Made by a program: the position numbers and the translations under genes. Under the pieces are notes generated by a model that saw nothing but the letters and a program-made list of their open reading frames with translations, did no database searches and was not told where the DNA came from. A stretch of 64,000 bases of DNA. It comes from Hydrotalea sp. (GTDB lineage: Bacteria; Bacteroidota; Bacteroidia; Chitinophagales; Chitinophagaceae). Positions 35,731-44,813 of the stretch are shown piece by piece. Each line of letters opens with the position of its first letter. The first letter of the stretch is position 1. The stretch is taken from positions 62,001-126,000 of the forward strand of contig DAHXOT010000017.1 in NCBI GenBank assembly GCA_027364735.1, in the 5' to 3' direction.

Positions 35731-36660
35731 TTAGTGAGTTAATTGCTGTAATTGTTGTATATCCGAAGGGTTGGTTCTGCAACAACCACCAATAATATTT
35801 GCACCGGCTTTAAACCAAATTTTTGCATCATCTATGTAAGAAGAAGTATGTGCAGAAGTACTTATCCAGCATTTATGTTCAGCATCCCAAGTTTCGCCTT
35901 TGTTGGGATATACAATAATTAGTTTTTTAGTATTGGCTTTGGCAATGTTTAGTAAAGATGGAATGAATAAAGGTGCAGTACAATTTACGCCTACAGCAAT
36001 AATGTTATTGGATTGATTAATTAATTGAACAACTTCCGAAAAAGACTCTCCACTGCTTATATGTTGCCCATCTTTACAACTAAAGCTTATCCATGCTTGC
36101 ATGGTAGGAAATTGTTTTACAACTTCCATTAAGGCAGTGGCTTCCTCTTTACAGGGAATTGTTTCAAAAGCAAAAATATCGGCACCGGTTTCTGCCAATA
36201 TCTTCATTCTTTCATAATGAAACATTTCTAAAGTTGCAATACTCACTCCATAATTACCTCTGTATTCCGATCCATCTGCTAATGATGCACCATAAGGCCC
36301 AATAGATGCAGCAATAAGTGGTGGTTTTTGTTGCGGATAATTTTTTAAAAATTGCTCTTTGGCTTGCAAAGCTAATTGTACACTTAAACGTATTAACGAT
36401 ATTGCTTCTTCCTTCGAATAACCATTTTTGGCAAATCCATCAAAGCTTGCCTGATAACTTGCGGTTGTAATAATATTGGCACCGGCCATCAGATAATCGT
36501 AATGTACTTGTTGTATTAATTGAGGATTTTCTTTTAATAATTTTGCAGACCATAAACTATGGTTCAAGTTTGCACCACGTGCTTCTAATTCGGTGGCTAA
36601 TGCACCATCTAAAATAGCTAAGCCCTTTTCTTCTATTATAGATTCTATCAAATTTTTCAT
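35731..36660 (-). CDS. mmuM: Homocysteine S-methyltransferase (MmuM-like)
   Basis: A 309-residue zinc-dependent methyltransferase of the betaine-homocysteine/homocysteine methyltransferase family. The zinc ligands are Cys227 in VNCTAP and Cys293-Cys294 in IIGGCCRTNP. The N-terminus has LDGALATELEARG and TASYQAS, which form the homocysteine pocket. It makes methionine from homocysteine with S-methylmethionine or SAM as methyl donor, in the cytoplasm. Its length is that of the short MmuM type, not the cobalamin enzyme MetH. It is divergent from the exported SAM hydrolase-like gene, with about 100 bases between the two starts, hinting at shared control of methionine/SAM chemistry. Confidence 0.9.
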   Translation of the reverse strand: MKNLIESIIEEKGLAILDGALATELEARGANLNHSLWSAKLLKENPQLIQQVHYDYLMAGANIITTASYQASFDGFAKNGYSKEEAISLIRLSVQLALQAKEQFLKNYPQQKPPLIAASIGPYGASLADGSEYRGNYGVSIATLEMFHYERMKILAETGADIFAFETIPCKEEATALMEVVKQFPTMQAWISFSCKDGQHISSGESFSEVVQLINQSNNIIAVGVNCTAPLFIPSLLNIAKANTKKLIIVYPNKGETWDAEHKCWISTSAHTSSYIDDAKIWFKAGANIIGGCCRTNPSDIQQLQQLTH

Positions 36661-36758
36661 TCGTTTAATTATTTATGCAAGTTAGTAATTGATTTTTTAT
36701 GCATAATTGTGTGTCAATTAAAACTGTTGTATTTTTAGGGCTTTACAAAAATGATAGT

Positions 36759-37673
36759 ATGCGATATAAAAATTTTATTCAACTAATAGCTACGCTTTGT
36801 ATTGTTATTGTTTTTCTGAATGGTTACGGGCAAAATAAAATTGTTGTTTTTCAATCTGATTTTGGGTTGAAAGATGGTGCAGTTTCTGAAATGAAAGGTA
36901 TTGCTATGGGAGTTGATAAAGGCTTACAACTTTTTGATGTTACACATGAAATTCCGGCTTATAATATTTGGGAAGCCGCTTATCGTTTGCAACAAACAGT
37001 ACCTTACTGGCCAAAAGGAACTGTATTTGTTTCTGTTGTTGACCCCGGAGTAGGCACCGATAGAAAATCGGTGGTTGTAAAAACTAAAACCGGTCATTTT
37101 ATTGTAACTCCCGATAACGGAACACTTACCTTAATTGCAGAAAATTTGGGCATTGAAGAAAGAAGAGAGATAGACGAAACTATTAATAGGCGAAATGGTT
37201 CTCAGCAATCTTATACGTTTCATGGTCGTGATGTATATGCGTATACTGCTGCTCGGTTAGCTGCCGGTATTATTACTTATGAACAAATAGGAAAAAAATT
37301 AGCAGTTGATTCGATAGTAAAAATTAGTTATCAAAAACCGGTATTTGAAAAAAATACTTTGAAAGGCAATATTGCTATTCTTGATATTCAATATGGCAAT
37401 ATTTGGACAAATATTTCGGCCGACTTATTTAAACAATTGCATGTACAATTTGGAGATCAATTGCGTGTTGTAATATTCAAGAATAATGTTAAAGTAGTGG
37501 AATTGATTGCGCCGTATGAACAAACTTTTGGAGCAGTTGCCAAAGGAAAACCTTTAGCTTATTTAAACAGTTTAATGCAATTATCATTTGCTTTAAATCA
37601 AAATAGCTTTGCCAATAAATATCATATAGCCAGCGGAAATAATTGGAGCGTAACTGTAAGTAAAGTAAATTAA
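36759..37673 (+). CDS. Exported SAM hydroxide adenosyltransferase (DUF62/SAM hydrolase) family protein
   Basis: A 304-residue protein from the ATG at 36759, which gives a clean signal peptide (MRYKNFIQLIATLC, ending near YGQ); an upstream in-frame ATG at 36699 would bury it. The mature part is the SAM hydrolase/fluorinase family: FQSDFGLKDG at the start, DVTHEIPAYNI, FVSVVDPGVGT, VTPDNGTLT and HGRDVYAYTAA. A C-terminal barrel domain follows. The cytoplasmic members hydrolyse S-adenosylmethionine to adenosine and methionine, and the halogenases are relatives. Export is odd because SAM is cytoplasmic, so the natural substrate outside, or the targeting itself, needs an explanation. It is divergent from mmuM. 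Confidence 0.85.
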   Translation: MRYKNFIQLIATLCIVIVFLNGYGQNKIVVFQSDFGLKDGAVSEMKGIAMGVDKGLQLFDVTHEIPAYNIWEAAYRLQQTVPYWPKGTVFVSVVDPGVGTDRKSVVVKTKTGHFIVTPDNGTLTLIAENLGIEERREIDETINRRNGSQQSYTFHGRDVYAYTAARLAAGIITYEQIGKKLAVDSIVKISYQKPVFEKNTLKGNIAILDIQYGNIWTNISADLFKQLHVQFGDQLRVVIFKNNVKVVELIAPYEQTFGAVAKGKPLAYLNSLMQLSFALNQNSFANKYHIASGNNWSVTVSKVN

Positions 37674-37705
37674 TGCCATTACTTTAAATGCTATTAGTAG
37701 TTAAC

Positions 37706-39124
37706 TTATTTTACTTTCTTGTTTTTGGTTAAAAGATAAATAGGAATACCCATGCAGGTAATTGCAATTCCAAAAACCGAATTAATAATAGTTGATGTTC
37801 CATTTAAGTAGTTTTCAATGTCTTTATACACTGTAACTATTAAAAAAAATGCAGTAAATAGAATATAAATAAGTGTGATATAAGGATAGCCTATCACTTT
37901 ATAAGGGCGTTCAATTGTTTTCATTTTTATCCTTAAAATAAATACTCCTAATGCACTGCTTCCATAAAAAAACCAGCTCACAAAAATGAGCATATCGGTT
38001 AGCATATCGAATGAACCACTTAATATTAAAATTATGGCCCAAATAGCATTTAACCATAATGCATTACCCGGTGTATGATACTTTTTTTGTGGCTTACCTG
38101 CCCAAGCAAATAGAGCGTTTTCTTCGCCCATAGCATAAGTAATTCTTGCTGTTGCTAAAATATTTGCATTGGCTGTTCCAAAAGTAGAAAGTATTACTAA
38201 TAGTGCTATAAAACCTCCGCCGGTAATGCCCCAAACAATTTTTGCCGCATCAGATGCTACAAATTTTGAAGCTGCCATACTATGTATTGGTAATACATCA
38301 ATAAAAGCCAAATTAATTAGAACGTAAACAAGAATGCAAAATAGCAAACCCAATAATAAACTTTTTGGAATGTTTTTTTGTGGATGTTTTACTTCGCCTG
38401 CAATAAATGTAATATTGTTCCATCCATCATAAGCCCAAAAAGCACCTGCAATTGCAGCAATGTAAGCACTAATTAATGCAAAACCTTTTGGCATGTTAGT
38501 ATTGCTGGTATATAGCTGATGCATATTTCCTTTGCCCGAAGAAAAAATTCCTGCAATTAATATAATAATGGCTATAACTTTTAATGCAGTTAATACTCTT
38601 TGCAGCCATGCACCATAATTAACACTTTTGAAATTGATAAAAGTTAATAGTAAAACAATAGCAATAGTTAATAGTTTCACTCCAAAATTTTCTAATGGAA
38701 AAATAGTGCCTATAAATGGAATATAAATATGAAAAACGTGTTCTGTTGTATAAGATAATTGGGGTAAAGTAATGAAGTAGTTAGTGTATTGCGAGCACAC
38801 ATACGCAATGGAAGCATTACCCGCTGTATTAAATACGGCAAAAGCGGCCCACCCATATAAAAATGCAAATCCGTTTCCATACATTTTTTTAAAAAAAACA
38901 TATTGTCCGCCCGTTTCCGGAAACATAGCTGCTACTTCTGCATTGCTCAATGCTCCAAATAAAGTAATGAATCCGGCAACTATCCAAACGCTTACAAGTA
39001 GTAATGGCGAGCCTAATTGCAAAGCCATTAGTGCCGGTTTCATAAAAATTCCCGATCCAATAACACCTCCAATTACTATGGCAATAGTGGTTTTAAAATT
39101 AAGAGTTCGTTTAAATTGACTCAT
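37706..39124 (-). CDS. APC-family amino acid permease
   Basis: A 472-residue inner-membrane transporter with about 12 membrane helices. The first helix carries AIVIGGVIGSGIFMKPAL, whose GxGIF motif binds the alpha-amino-carboxylate in the LeuT-fold APC superfamily. LSNAEVAAMFPETGGQYVFF and WAYDGWNNITFIAGEV follow in the expected places. It looks most like the LAT/amino-acid exchanger and APA-type branches, in which transport is by exchange or proton coupling. The substrate cannot be set from sequence, although methionine or another neutral amino acid would suit the SAM/methionine neighbours. It is convergent with the SAM hydrolase-like gene. Confidence 0.88.
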   Translation of the reverse strand: MSQFKRTLNFKTTIAIVIGGVIGSGIFMKPALMALQLGSPLLLVSVWIVAGFITLFGALSNAEVAAMFPETGGQYVFFKKMYGNGFAFLYGWAAFAVFNTAGNASIAYVCSQYTNYFITLPQLSYTTEHVFHIYIPFIGTIFPLENFGVKLLTIAIVLLLTFINFKSVNYGAWLQRVLTALKVIAIIILIAGIFSSGKGNMHQLYTSNTNMPKGFALISAYIAAIAGAFWAYDGWNNITFIAGEVKHPQKNIPKSLLLGLLFCILVYVLINLAFIDVLPIHSMAASKFVASDAAKIVWGITGGGFIALLVILSTFGTANANILATARITYAMGEENALFAWAGKPQKKYHTPGNALWLNAIWAIILILSGSFDMLTDMLIFVSWFFYGSSALGVFILRIKMKTIERPYKVIGYPYITLIYILFTAFFLIVTVYKDIENYLNGTSTIINSVFGIAITCMGIPIYLLTKNKKVK

Positions 39125-39289
39125 GTAATTAAAGATAGGGTATGTTACTTGTAAATATCCAATCAGTCAGTTAAAAGAATTGAATAACTCAATTTTCTAC
39201 TAGCACTTTAAGCAGTATTTTTTCTAAATTAATTTACTAAATAAATTAGTATATTTATGCTATTAAATTTAGTTTTTAAAATTGATGAT

Positions 39290-39901
39290 ATGAATTTTAC
39301 ACAACCTACTCCCGAAAAATGGCAGATACAAGAATACTTATTAGTGATTAAAATACCCGAAGGTTTGAGCAATAAATTGATACAAATAAAGCAAAGTTTT
39401 GCAACAAAATTTTTGAATGAATCAGCAATAAAAATTCGTCCGCAAATTCTAATTCTTAGCTTTTCATTAGCAGAAAGCAATGAAACAAACTTAATACATC
39501 GTATGCGAACTGTTATTAAAATGCATGCCCCTTTTTCAATAGAATTAAATGGCTATGGAAGTTTTCCAACGCATACTATTTATGTTAATGTTGTAGCAAA
39601 ACAAAAAATACTGCAATTAGTTAAAACGCTGCGGCAACTTCAAAAATGGATGAAGGCAGATAAAAACAAGCAACCCTATTTTATAGTAGCGCCATATATC
39701 ACTATTGCATGTAAATTATTATCCTGGCAATATGAAAAAGCATGGAATGAATTGAGGTATGCCAACTTCTCGGCTATGCTTATGGCTGAGCAATTGGTAT
39801 TATTAAAGCGGAAACCCGGCATGCATTATACTATTGCAGCAAATTTCTGCCTAAAAGCTAAACATACTCTTGGTTACTCTCAAACCAATTTATTTTATTA
39901 A
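39290..39901 (+). CDS. Degenerate 2H phosphoesterase (2'-5' RNA ligase)-like protein
   Basis: A protein of about 203 residues from ATG 39290 (or 214 from ATG 39257; the shorter form fits the fold, beginning near EYLLVIKIPEG). The duplicated 2H layout is visible: strand EYLLVI, helix, IRPQILIL where the first HxTx motif should be, a middle part, and APYITIA where the second should be. Both catalytic histidines are replaced (Gln in the first, Tyr in the second), so RNA-ligase or phosphodiesterase chemistry is unlikely. It may keep RNA or nucleotide binding. It is followed 23 bases later by the PA0069-type radical SAM gene, so the two are probably co-transcribed. Confidence 0.6.
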   Translation: MNFTQPTPEKWQIQEYLLVIKIPEGLSNKLIQIKQSFATKFLNESAIKIRPQILILSFSLAESNETNLIHRMRTVIKMHAPFSIELNGYGSFPTHTIYVNVVAKQKILQLVKTLRQLQKWMKADKNKQPYFIVAPYITIACKLLSWQYEKAWNELRYANFSAMLMAEQLVLLKRKPGMHYTIAANFCLKAKHTLGYSQTNLFY

Positions 39902-39924
39902 CAATCAAATCTGTTAGCTACTCT

Positions 39925-41025
39925 ATGCAACATCATCCCAATAACAAACCTTTGCCAACAAAGAAGGAAGAAAATGAGCCCTATTTCAAAGGAAGAGGAG
40001 CACAAATAAATACCCAAAATAGGTTTCTTCTGCAAGAGCAAACAAAAGAATATAGTGAAGGAATTGATGATTGGACAGAAGACAATATTCGTACGGCGTA
40101 TTTGGAAGATCAATCTAAAACAATTGTTAACAAAATTGATAGTCTTGATGTAGGATTGTTCTATAATATGAATCCGTATCAGGGATGCGAGCATGGTTGT
40201 ATTTATTGTTATGCCCGTAATACGCATGAATATTGGGGTTATAGTGCCGGCTTGGATTTTGAAAGAAAAATAATAGTAAAGAAAAATGCTCCTCAATTGT
40301 TGCGAAAATTTTTAATGCATCCTAAATGGAAATGTACGCCCATTGGATTAAGTGGTAATACCGACTGTTATCAACCCGCCGAAAAAACATTTCAACTTAC
40401 TCGCCAATTACTTGAAGTATGTAACGAGTTTAATCAGCCCGTAGGTATTATCAGTAAAAATGCAGGAATATTACGCGATAAAGATTTGTTACAAGAAATG
40501 GGAAAGAAAAAATTAGTGAGTGTATTAATTTCTATTACATCGCTTAATGAAGAGCTGAGAAGAGTAATGGAGCCTAGAACAGTTACGGCATCACAGCGAT
40601 TAAAAGTAATTCAATCCTTAAGTACGGAAGGCATACGATGTGGTGTAATGTTGGGACCAATGATTCCGGGTTTAAATGAACACGAAATGCAACGTATCAT
40701 GAAAACTGCCAGCGAACATGGTGCATCATTTTCGGCTTATACATTTATTCGGTTAAATGGAGAAATTAAAATAATGTTTCATGATTGGCTGTATAAAAAT
40801 TTTCCTGATAGAGCCAATAAGGTTTGGCATTTAATAGAGCAAGCCCATAATGGAAAAGTGAATGATAGTCGTTTTGGCTTGCGTATGCGTGGTGAGGGGC
40901 CAATAAGCGATTTGGTACATCAACAATTTATTAAGTATAGTCAATTATATCAATTAAATGCCAATAGATGGGAGCTCGATTGCTCGAAGTTTAAACAGCC
41001 TGCCATGCAGGGCAAACTATTTTAA
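39925..41025 (+). CDS. PA0069-family radical SAM protein (SplB-like)
   Basis: A 366-residue radical SAM enzyme. The 4Fe-4S cluster site is GCEHGCIYCYAR with Cys88, Cys92 and Cys95 (C-x3-C-x2-C), preceded by MNPYQ. GLSGNTDCYQPAEK and SVLISITSLNEELRRVMEPR are further family marks. It belongs to the PA0069/Rv2578c group, related to spore photoproduct lyase but not known to repair DNA photoproducts. SAM cleavage at the cluster makes a 5'-deoxyadenosyl radical for an unknown substrate. The N-terminal 35 residues are polar and basic, as in homologues. It is in an apparent operon with the degenerate 2H protein. Confidence 0.88.
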   Translation: MQHHPNNKPLPTKKEENEPYFKGRGAQINTQNRFLLQEQTKEYSEGIDDWTEDNIRTAYLEDQSKTIVNKIDSLDVGLFYNMNPYQGCEHGCIYCYARNTHEYWGYSAGLDFERKIIVKKNAPQLLRKFLMHPKWKCTPIGLSGNTDCYQPAEKTFQLTRQLLEVCNEFNQPVGIISKNAGILRDKDLLQEMGKKKLVSVLISITSLNEELRRVMEPRTVTASQRLKVIQSLSTEGIRCGVMLGPMIPGLNEHEMQRIMKTASEHGASFSAYTFIRLNGEIKIMFHDWLYKNFPDRANKVWHLIEQAHNGKVNDSRFGLRMRGEGPISDLVHQQFIKYSQLYQLNANRWELDCSKFKQPAMQGKLF

Positions 41026-41158
41026 TATAATGATAATGTTAAGTTTACCGAATGCTATTTTTGTTTGAATTGTAGATAGTAGATTCGGGGGATTGTCGTG
41101 AGGTTATAAAAACATTAAAAATGCCTTTGGAGTAAGCGAATTGACCTTAAAAAGGCTC

Positions 41159-41166
41159 TATATTTG
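41159..41166 (+). promoter_or_regulatory. Candidate upstream -7 box in the polysaccharide leader
   Basis: TATATTTG exactly matches TAnnTTTG. A TTG at 41141-41143 lies 15 bases upstream, slightly short of the usual spacing. A start near 41173 would place the 62-base hairpin at the 5' end of a leader of about 280 bases before the wza-like gene. Confidence 0.35.
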
Positions 41167-41176
41167 TAATAATGGT

Positions 41177-41238
41177 ATTCTGTAAAATGATTGTAATAAG
41201 AAAATAGATAATTTCTTACTATAAGCATCTTACAGTAT
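41177..41238 (+). repeat. Long imperfect inverted repeat upstream of the polysaccharide operon
   Basis: Two 27-base arms (41177-41203 and 41212-41238) around an 8-base loop. Twenty-two of 27 positions are exact complements and one more is a G-U pair on the plus strand. It lies in the 425-base gap between the radical SAM gene and the wza-like gene, which otherwise holds no convincing gene. A small CTCAG/CTGAG hairpin sits further down (41347-41363). It may be a leader RNA structure, a small RNA or a DNA operator. Confidence 0.5.
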
Positions 41239-41385
41239 GTTTGTAACATTGATTATCAATATATACAAAGGATTTTTATAGTTAAATTTTAAGGTATGAG
41301 TATGATGATACAAACATTATACTGATGCCTTTTTACATATTTTATTCTCAGCATGTAACTGAGCTGGCGAAGCTTTGTAAAGTTT

Positions 41386-41393
41386 TAAATTTG
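41386..41393 (+). promoter_or_regulatory. Candidate -7 box for the wza-like gene
   Basis: TAAATTTG exactly matches TAnnTTTG and would start transcription about 50 bases before the ATG at 41451. No TTG lies at the ideal -33 distance. Confidence 0.4.
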
Positions 41394-41450
41394 TAGTTTA
41401 GAGTAAATAAATTGTTATATTCATTAAAATGTACTCTTCAAAATAATTAT

Positions 41451-42227
41451 ATGAAATCTATTAGTTTTTATTTAATAGCTGTTTTACTTTTTTTGAGTAG
41501 TTGTGTAAGCATAAAAAAAAATATAGATAGAAGTGGTATTATGTTTCAAAGAGGTATGGATAGTTTAGGTACTGTAGAAAAACGACCTGCAATTATTCAT
41601 CCTTATGATAAATTGTCTATTGAATTCTATACACAGGCAACACCTAATCAAGAACAAGCAGCGTTGTTTAACGTTTTAACTAAAGTAGGATATGAGGTTG
41701 ATGAAAAAGGATTTATAACTATACCCGTTATTGGAAAATTTATGATTGCCGGGCTAACTACTGCTCAAGCCGAAGATAGTTTACAGAAACGTGTTAGTAT
41801 TTATGTGAGCAATCCATTGGTGATTGTTAATTCTCCGGTAATTACTGTTACAGTTATGGGCGAAAATAAACGTATGGGTAATATTGAATTACCTGTACAG
41901 CAAGCCAATTTGGTTAATTTAATGGCTACTGTTGGTGTCACCGATAATGCAAGTATAAAAGACATTTTAGTAATTCGTGAGGACAGTATAACGGGGAAGC
42001 GAATACCTTATCAAGTAGATATGCGTAGCGGGGCAGTATATCAATCGCCGGTGTATCATTTACAAAAAAATGATGTAATATATACTCGAGTTTCCGACCG
42101 ATATTTATATGATCAAAGTACAGCCATGATCAATAAAAATTTAACCAGAATTCAGCCTTTTATGATGTTACTTTCTTTATCAGTAACGCTGCTTACCATT
42201 CCTTTAATTATCAAAGCTTTTAAATAA
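41451..42227 (+). CDS. Polysaccharide export outer-membrane lipoprotein (Wza-like)
   Basis: A 258-residue lipoprotein from the ATG at 41451 (an upstream start at 41412 would precede the signal). The signal ends in FLSSC with Cys18 lipidated. A Poly_export domain (about 45-125: IHPYDKLSIEFYTQATPNQ ... GFITIPVIGKFMIAGLTTAQ) is followed by an SLBB-like segment, and a C-terminal hydrophobic helix (MMLLSLSVTLLTIPLIIKAF) may cross a membrane as in Bacteroidota Wza relatives. It forms the periplasmic and outer-membrane channel for polymer export. It is the first gene of the cluster, 4 bases before the Wzc-like gene, with which it should act. Confidence 0.9.
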   Translation: MKSISFYLIAVLLFLSSCVSIKKNIDRSGIMFQRGMDSLGTVEKRPAIIHPYDKLSIEFYTQATPNQEQAALFNVLTKVGYEVDEKGFITIPVIGKFMIAGLTTAQAEDSLQKRVSIYVSNPLVIVNSPVITVTVMGENKRMGNIELPVQQANLVNLMATVGVTDNASIKDILVIREDSITGKRIPYQVDMRSGAVYQSPVYHLQKNDVIYTRVSDRYLYDQSTAMINKNLTRIQPFMMLLSLSVTLLTIPLIIKAFK

Positions 42228-42231
42228 TCGT

Positions 42232-44694
42232 ATGTCTTTAGAAAGCAATCCCAATAAAATAGATACTTTTTCTCTGCCAAAAACTTTTGCTTTAAAAGAT
42301 TTATTGCTCAAGTATTTAACTTATTTGCCACTATTTATTTTGTCATTGGCTTTATCCTTAGGCGCCGGATATATTTATTTACGATATACCAGTAAAGTAT
42401 ATAAACTCAATGCTTCAATGTTGGTAGGAGGAACAGATGCTGTCAACCGCGGTAATAATGATTTAATTAATACTGCAATGAATGGAACACGTTCTGTAAA
42501 TATGCAAAATGAAATTGAAGCAATGCGGTCTAAGATATTATTAGAGAAGCTGGTAAAGAAACATAGTTTTAATATCTATTATTATAATTTAGGAAGAATT
42601 AAAAACAGCGATATATCGGAGTATGCATCTTACACTTTAATTCCATTACATATTCCCGATTCAAGTAAAACATACACTATTAATTTATTACAACAAACGC
42701 CTCTTAAAATATTAATAACAATTAATCAGTCTGCCCAAATGTGGGTTAACTGGAATGAAAAAGTAAAGTATGAAGGTTTTGAGTTTCAATTAAAAAATAA
42801 TTATACATCAGCTTCAAGCAAAGAACCTTTTCAAGTGGTTTGGCGTCCTGTAGATTATGCCATAGGGGATATTCAAGGTCATTTATCTATTGGCGGCTTA
42901 AGCGATAAAACCAGTATTTTAACCTTAACAATGCTTACAGAAAATCCGAGCAGAGCATTAGCTATATTAAATAATCTTATGCAGGAAGTGGTTAATCGGG
43001 ATATTGAATTGAAAAAAGAAACTTCTTTACAAACAATTAAATTTATTGATGATAGATTGGATAGCATTACTATTGAGTTGAGCCGTTTCGAAAATCAGAT
43101 GGCTGCTATTAGGAGTAATCCCCGCTATCCCGAGTTGGCAGATTTATATGGTTTTTATAACAGTGAAATAACTAAACGGCAAGTGCAATTAGAAGGTTTG
43201 CGTAAAGGATTAAGTTCTTTGTTTGCTTTAGAATCTTTTCTTAGAAATGGAGATAACAATAAAACTATTGTACCCTATAATTTGCTTCTTGAAGAATCAT
43301 CACTTACTGTCCCACTTAGAGATTATAATCAGCTCATCTTAAAATATAATAATGAGCAAATGGCCAATCAGCCTAAAAGCTTTATTTTACAAAATCTTAG
43401 TACTCAAATTGTAAGTTTACGAGAAAATATTCTTGATGGGTTAAGTCATTTGCGTAACGACAATATTAAAACTCTTGCAGCTACCCAGAATCAAATTGAC
43501 AGTGCATTGGCTCCATTGAGTAGTTTGCCGTTAAAGCAAAGAGAATTTGATGAAATTAAACGCCAAAAAAGTATTAAAGAACAATTGTATGGTTATCTGC
43601 TTCAAAAAAGGGAAGAAACTTCTATTACCTCTTTTTCGGCTAAATCCAATTATACTGTTTTAAATGAGGCAACTATTCCCGGTTATGCGTTTGAGCCACA
43701 GACTAATAGAATCTTAAGTTTTTGTATGCTCTTAGGTTTAATTATACCGGTTTCTATTATTTTTTTAATTGAAATATTAAACGATAAAATAACCACTAAA
43801 GACGATATCGTTAGAAAAGTTTCTGTTCCTATTGTGGGCGAAATTTCTCATAGCGAAATTAAAAAATTACTCATCATTCAAAGTAGCCGTAATGCTATTT
43901 CAGAGCAGTTTAGAATATTACGTGCCAATCTTCAATTCTTATTTAAAAGTCAAACAGGCAATCAAACTATTCTGGTAACTTCTTCAATGGGAGGTGAGGG
44001 CAAATCGTTTATCAGTCGAAATTTAGCAGCCGTATTATCACTTACCGATAAAAAAGTTGTGTTATTGCAATTCGATCTTCGCAAACTACAACCTTCTATA
44101 GCTGTTAAAACAGAAGATGCCATAGAAATAAATAAGGGATTGGTAAATTATTTAATTGGTCAAATTAATGATCCCGCTCAATTATTGAAACAGGTAGAAG
44201 GCTATCCACAATTGCAAGTAATTGAACCCGGCCCCATTCCGCCGAATCCTTCCGAATTACTCATGTCTGATAAGATGGAGGAATTATTCACGTATTTAAA
44301 AGCAAATTTCGATTTTATTATTATGGATTCTGCACCGGTAGGTTTGGTAGGAGATGCTTTTTTATTGGCTAAATACGCTACGGTAGAACTCTTTATTGTT
44401 AGGCAAAGGGCAACGCATAAACGACAATTAGATTTTATACAGGAAATATTCCAAGAACAAAAATTGCCACATCTTTCATTGGTGGTAAATGATGTTCAGT
44501 TAGGAGGGCGGTATGGTTATTATGGCTATTCTTATTATACTTATGCATATCGGTATGGATATAATTATGGGTATGGTTATTTCGGGAAAAATAAAAAGAA
44601 AGATAATGGCTATTTCGATAGTTATTTTGATGATCCGGATAAACGCGGATGGAATTGGCCCGGTCGCAACAAATTAAAAGATGAAGAAATTTAG
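42232..44694 (+). CDS. Polysaccharide co-polymerase and tyrosine autokinase (Wzc-like)
   Basis: An 820-residue bacterial tyrosine kinase. Membrane helices lie near 30-50 and 495-515, enclosing a Wzz/GNVR periplasmic domain with coiled coil (about 280-480; LPLKQREFDEIKRQKSIKEQ is the GNVR-like region). The cytoplasmic kinase has Walker A SSMGGEGKS (about 584-592), Walker A' LLQFDLRK and Walker B FIIMDSAP. The C-terminal Tyr cluster (about 758-784) holds over a dozen Tyr with Gly between, the autophosphorylation tail. Cycles of phosphorylation control chain length and export together with Wza. It is 4 bases downstream of the wza-like gene. Confidence 0.93.
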   Translation: MSLESNPNKIDTFSLPKTFALKDLLLKYLTYLPLFILSLALSLGAGYIYLRYTSKVYKLNASMLVGGTDAVNRGNNDLINTAMNGTRSVNMQNEIEAMRSKILLEKLVKKHSFNIYYYNLGRIKNSDISEYASYTLIPLHIPDSSKTYTINLLQQTPLKILITINQSAQMWVNWNEKVKYEGFEFQLKNNYTSASSKEPFQVVWRPVDYAIGDIQGHLSIGGLSDKTSILTLTMLTENPSRALAILNNLMQEVVNRDIELKKETSLQTIKFIDDRLDSITIELSRFENQMAAIRSNPRYPELADLYGFYNSEITKRQVQLEGLRKGLSSLFALESFLRNGDNNKTIVPYNLLLEESSLTVPLRDYNQLILKYNNEQMANQPKSFILQNLSTQIVSLRENILDGLSHLRNDNIKTLAATQNQIDSALAPLSSLPLKQREFDEIKRQKSIKEQLYGYLLQKREETSITSFSAKSNYTVLNEATIPGYAFEPQTNRILSFCMLLGLIIPVSIIFLIEILNDKITTKDDIVRKVSVPIVGEISHSEIKKLLIIQSSRNAISEQFRILRANLQFLFKSQTGNQTILVTSSMGGEGKSFISRNLAAVLSLTDKKVVLLQFDLRKLQPSIAVKTEDAIEINKGLVNYLIGQINDPAQLLKQVEGYPQLQVIEPGPIPPNPSELLMSDKMEELFTYLKANFDFIIMDSAPVGLVGDAFLLAKYATVELFIVRQRATHKRQLDFIQEIFQEQKLPHLSLVVNDVQLGGRYGYYGYSYYTYAYRYGYNYGYGYFGKNKKKDNGYFDSYFDDPDKRGWNWPGRNKLKDEEI

Positions 44695-44712
44695 TGTGAT
44701 AAATTGCAATAG

Positions 44713-44743
44713 GATTGAATAAAAAGATACCGCTTATTCAATC
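44713..44743. repeat. 10-bp inverted repeat between the wzc-like and wzm-like genes
   Basis: GATTGAATAA (44713-44722) and TTATTCAATC (44734-44743) with an 11-base loop, just after the wzc-like stop codon. No T-run follows, so it is not a standard terminator; an attenuator or mRNA-stability hairpin is possible in the 119-base gap. Confidence 0.45.
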
Positions 44744-44813
44744 AGCAAACATCCAAAAGAATCATAAGATAATAATACAAAAAAACAACTAATTAATTTT
44801 CGGGATACACACT

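Noticed and set aside
44508-44590. Tyr/Gly-rich repeat-like stretch at the end of the wzc-like gene
   Set aside because: It looks like a tandem repeat in DNA, but it is the expected autophosphorylation tail of a tyrosine autokinase.
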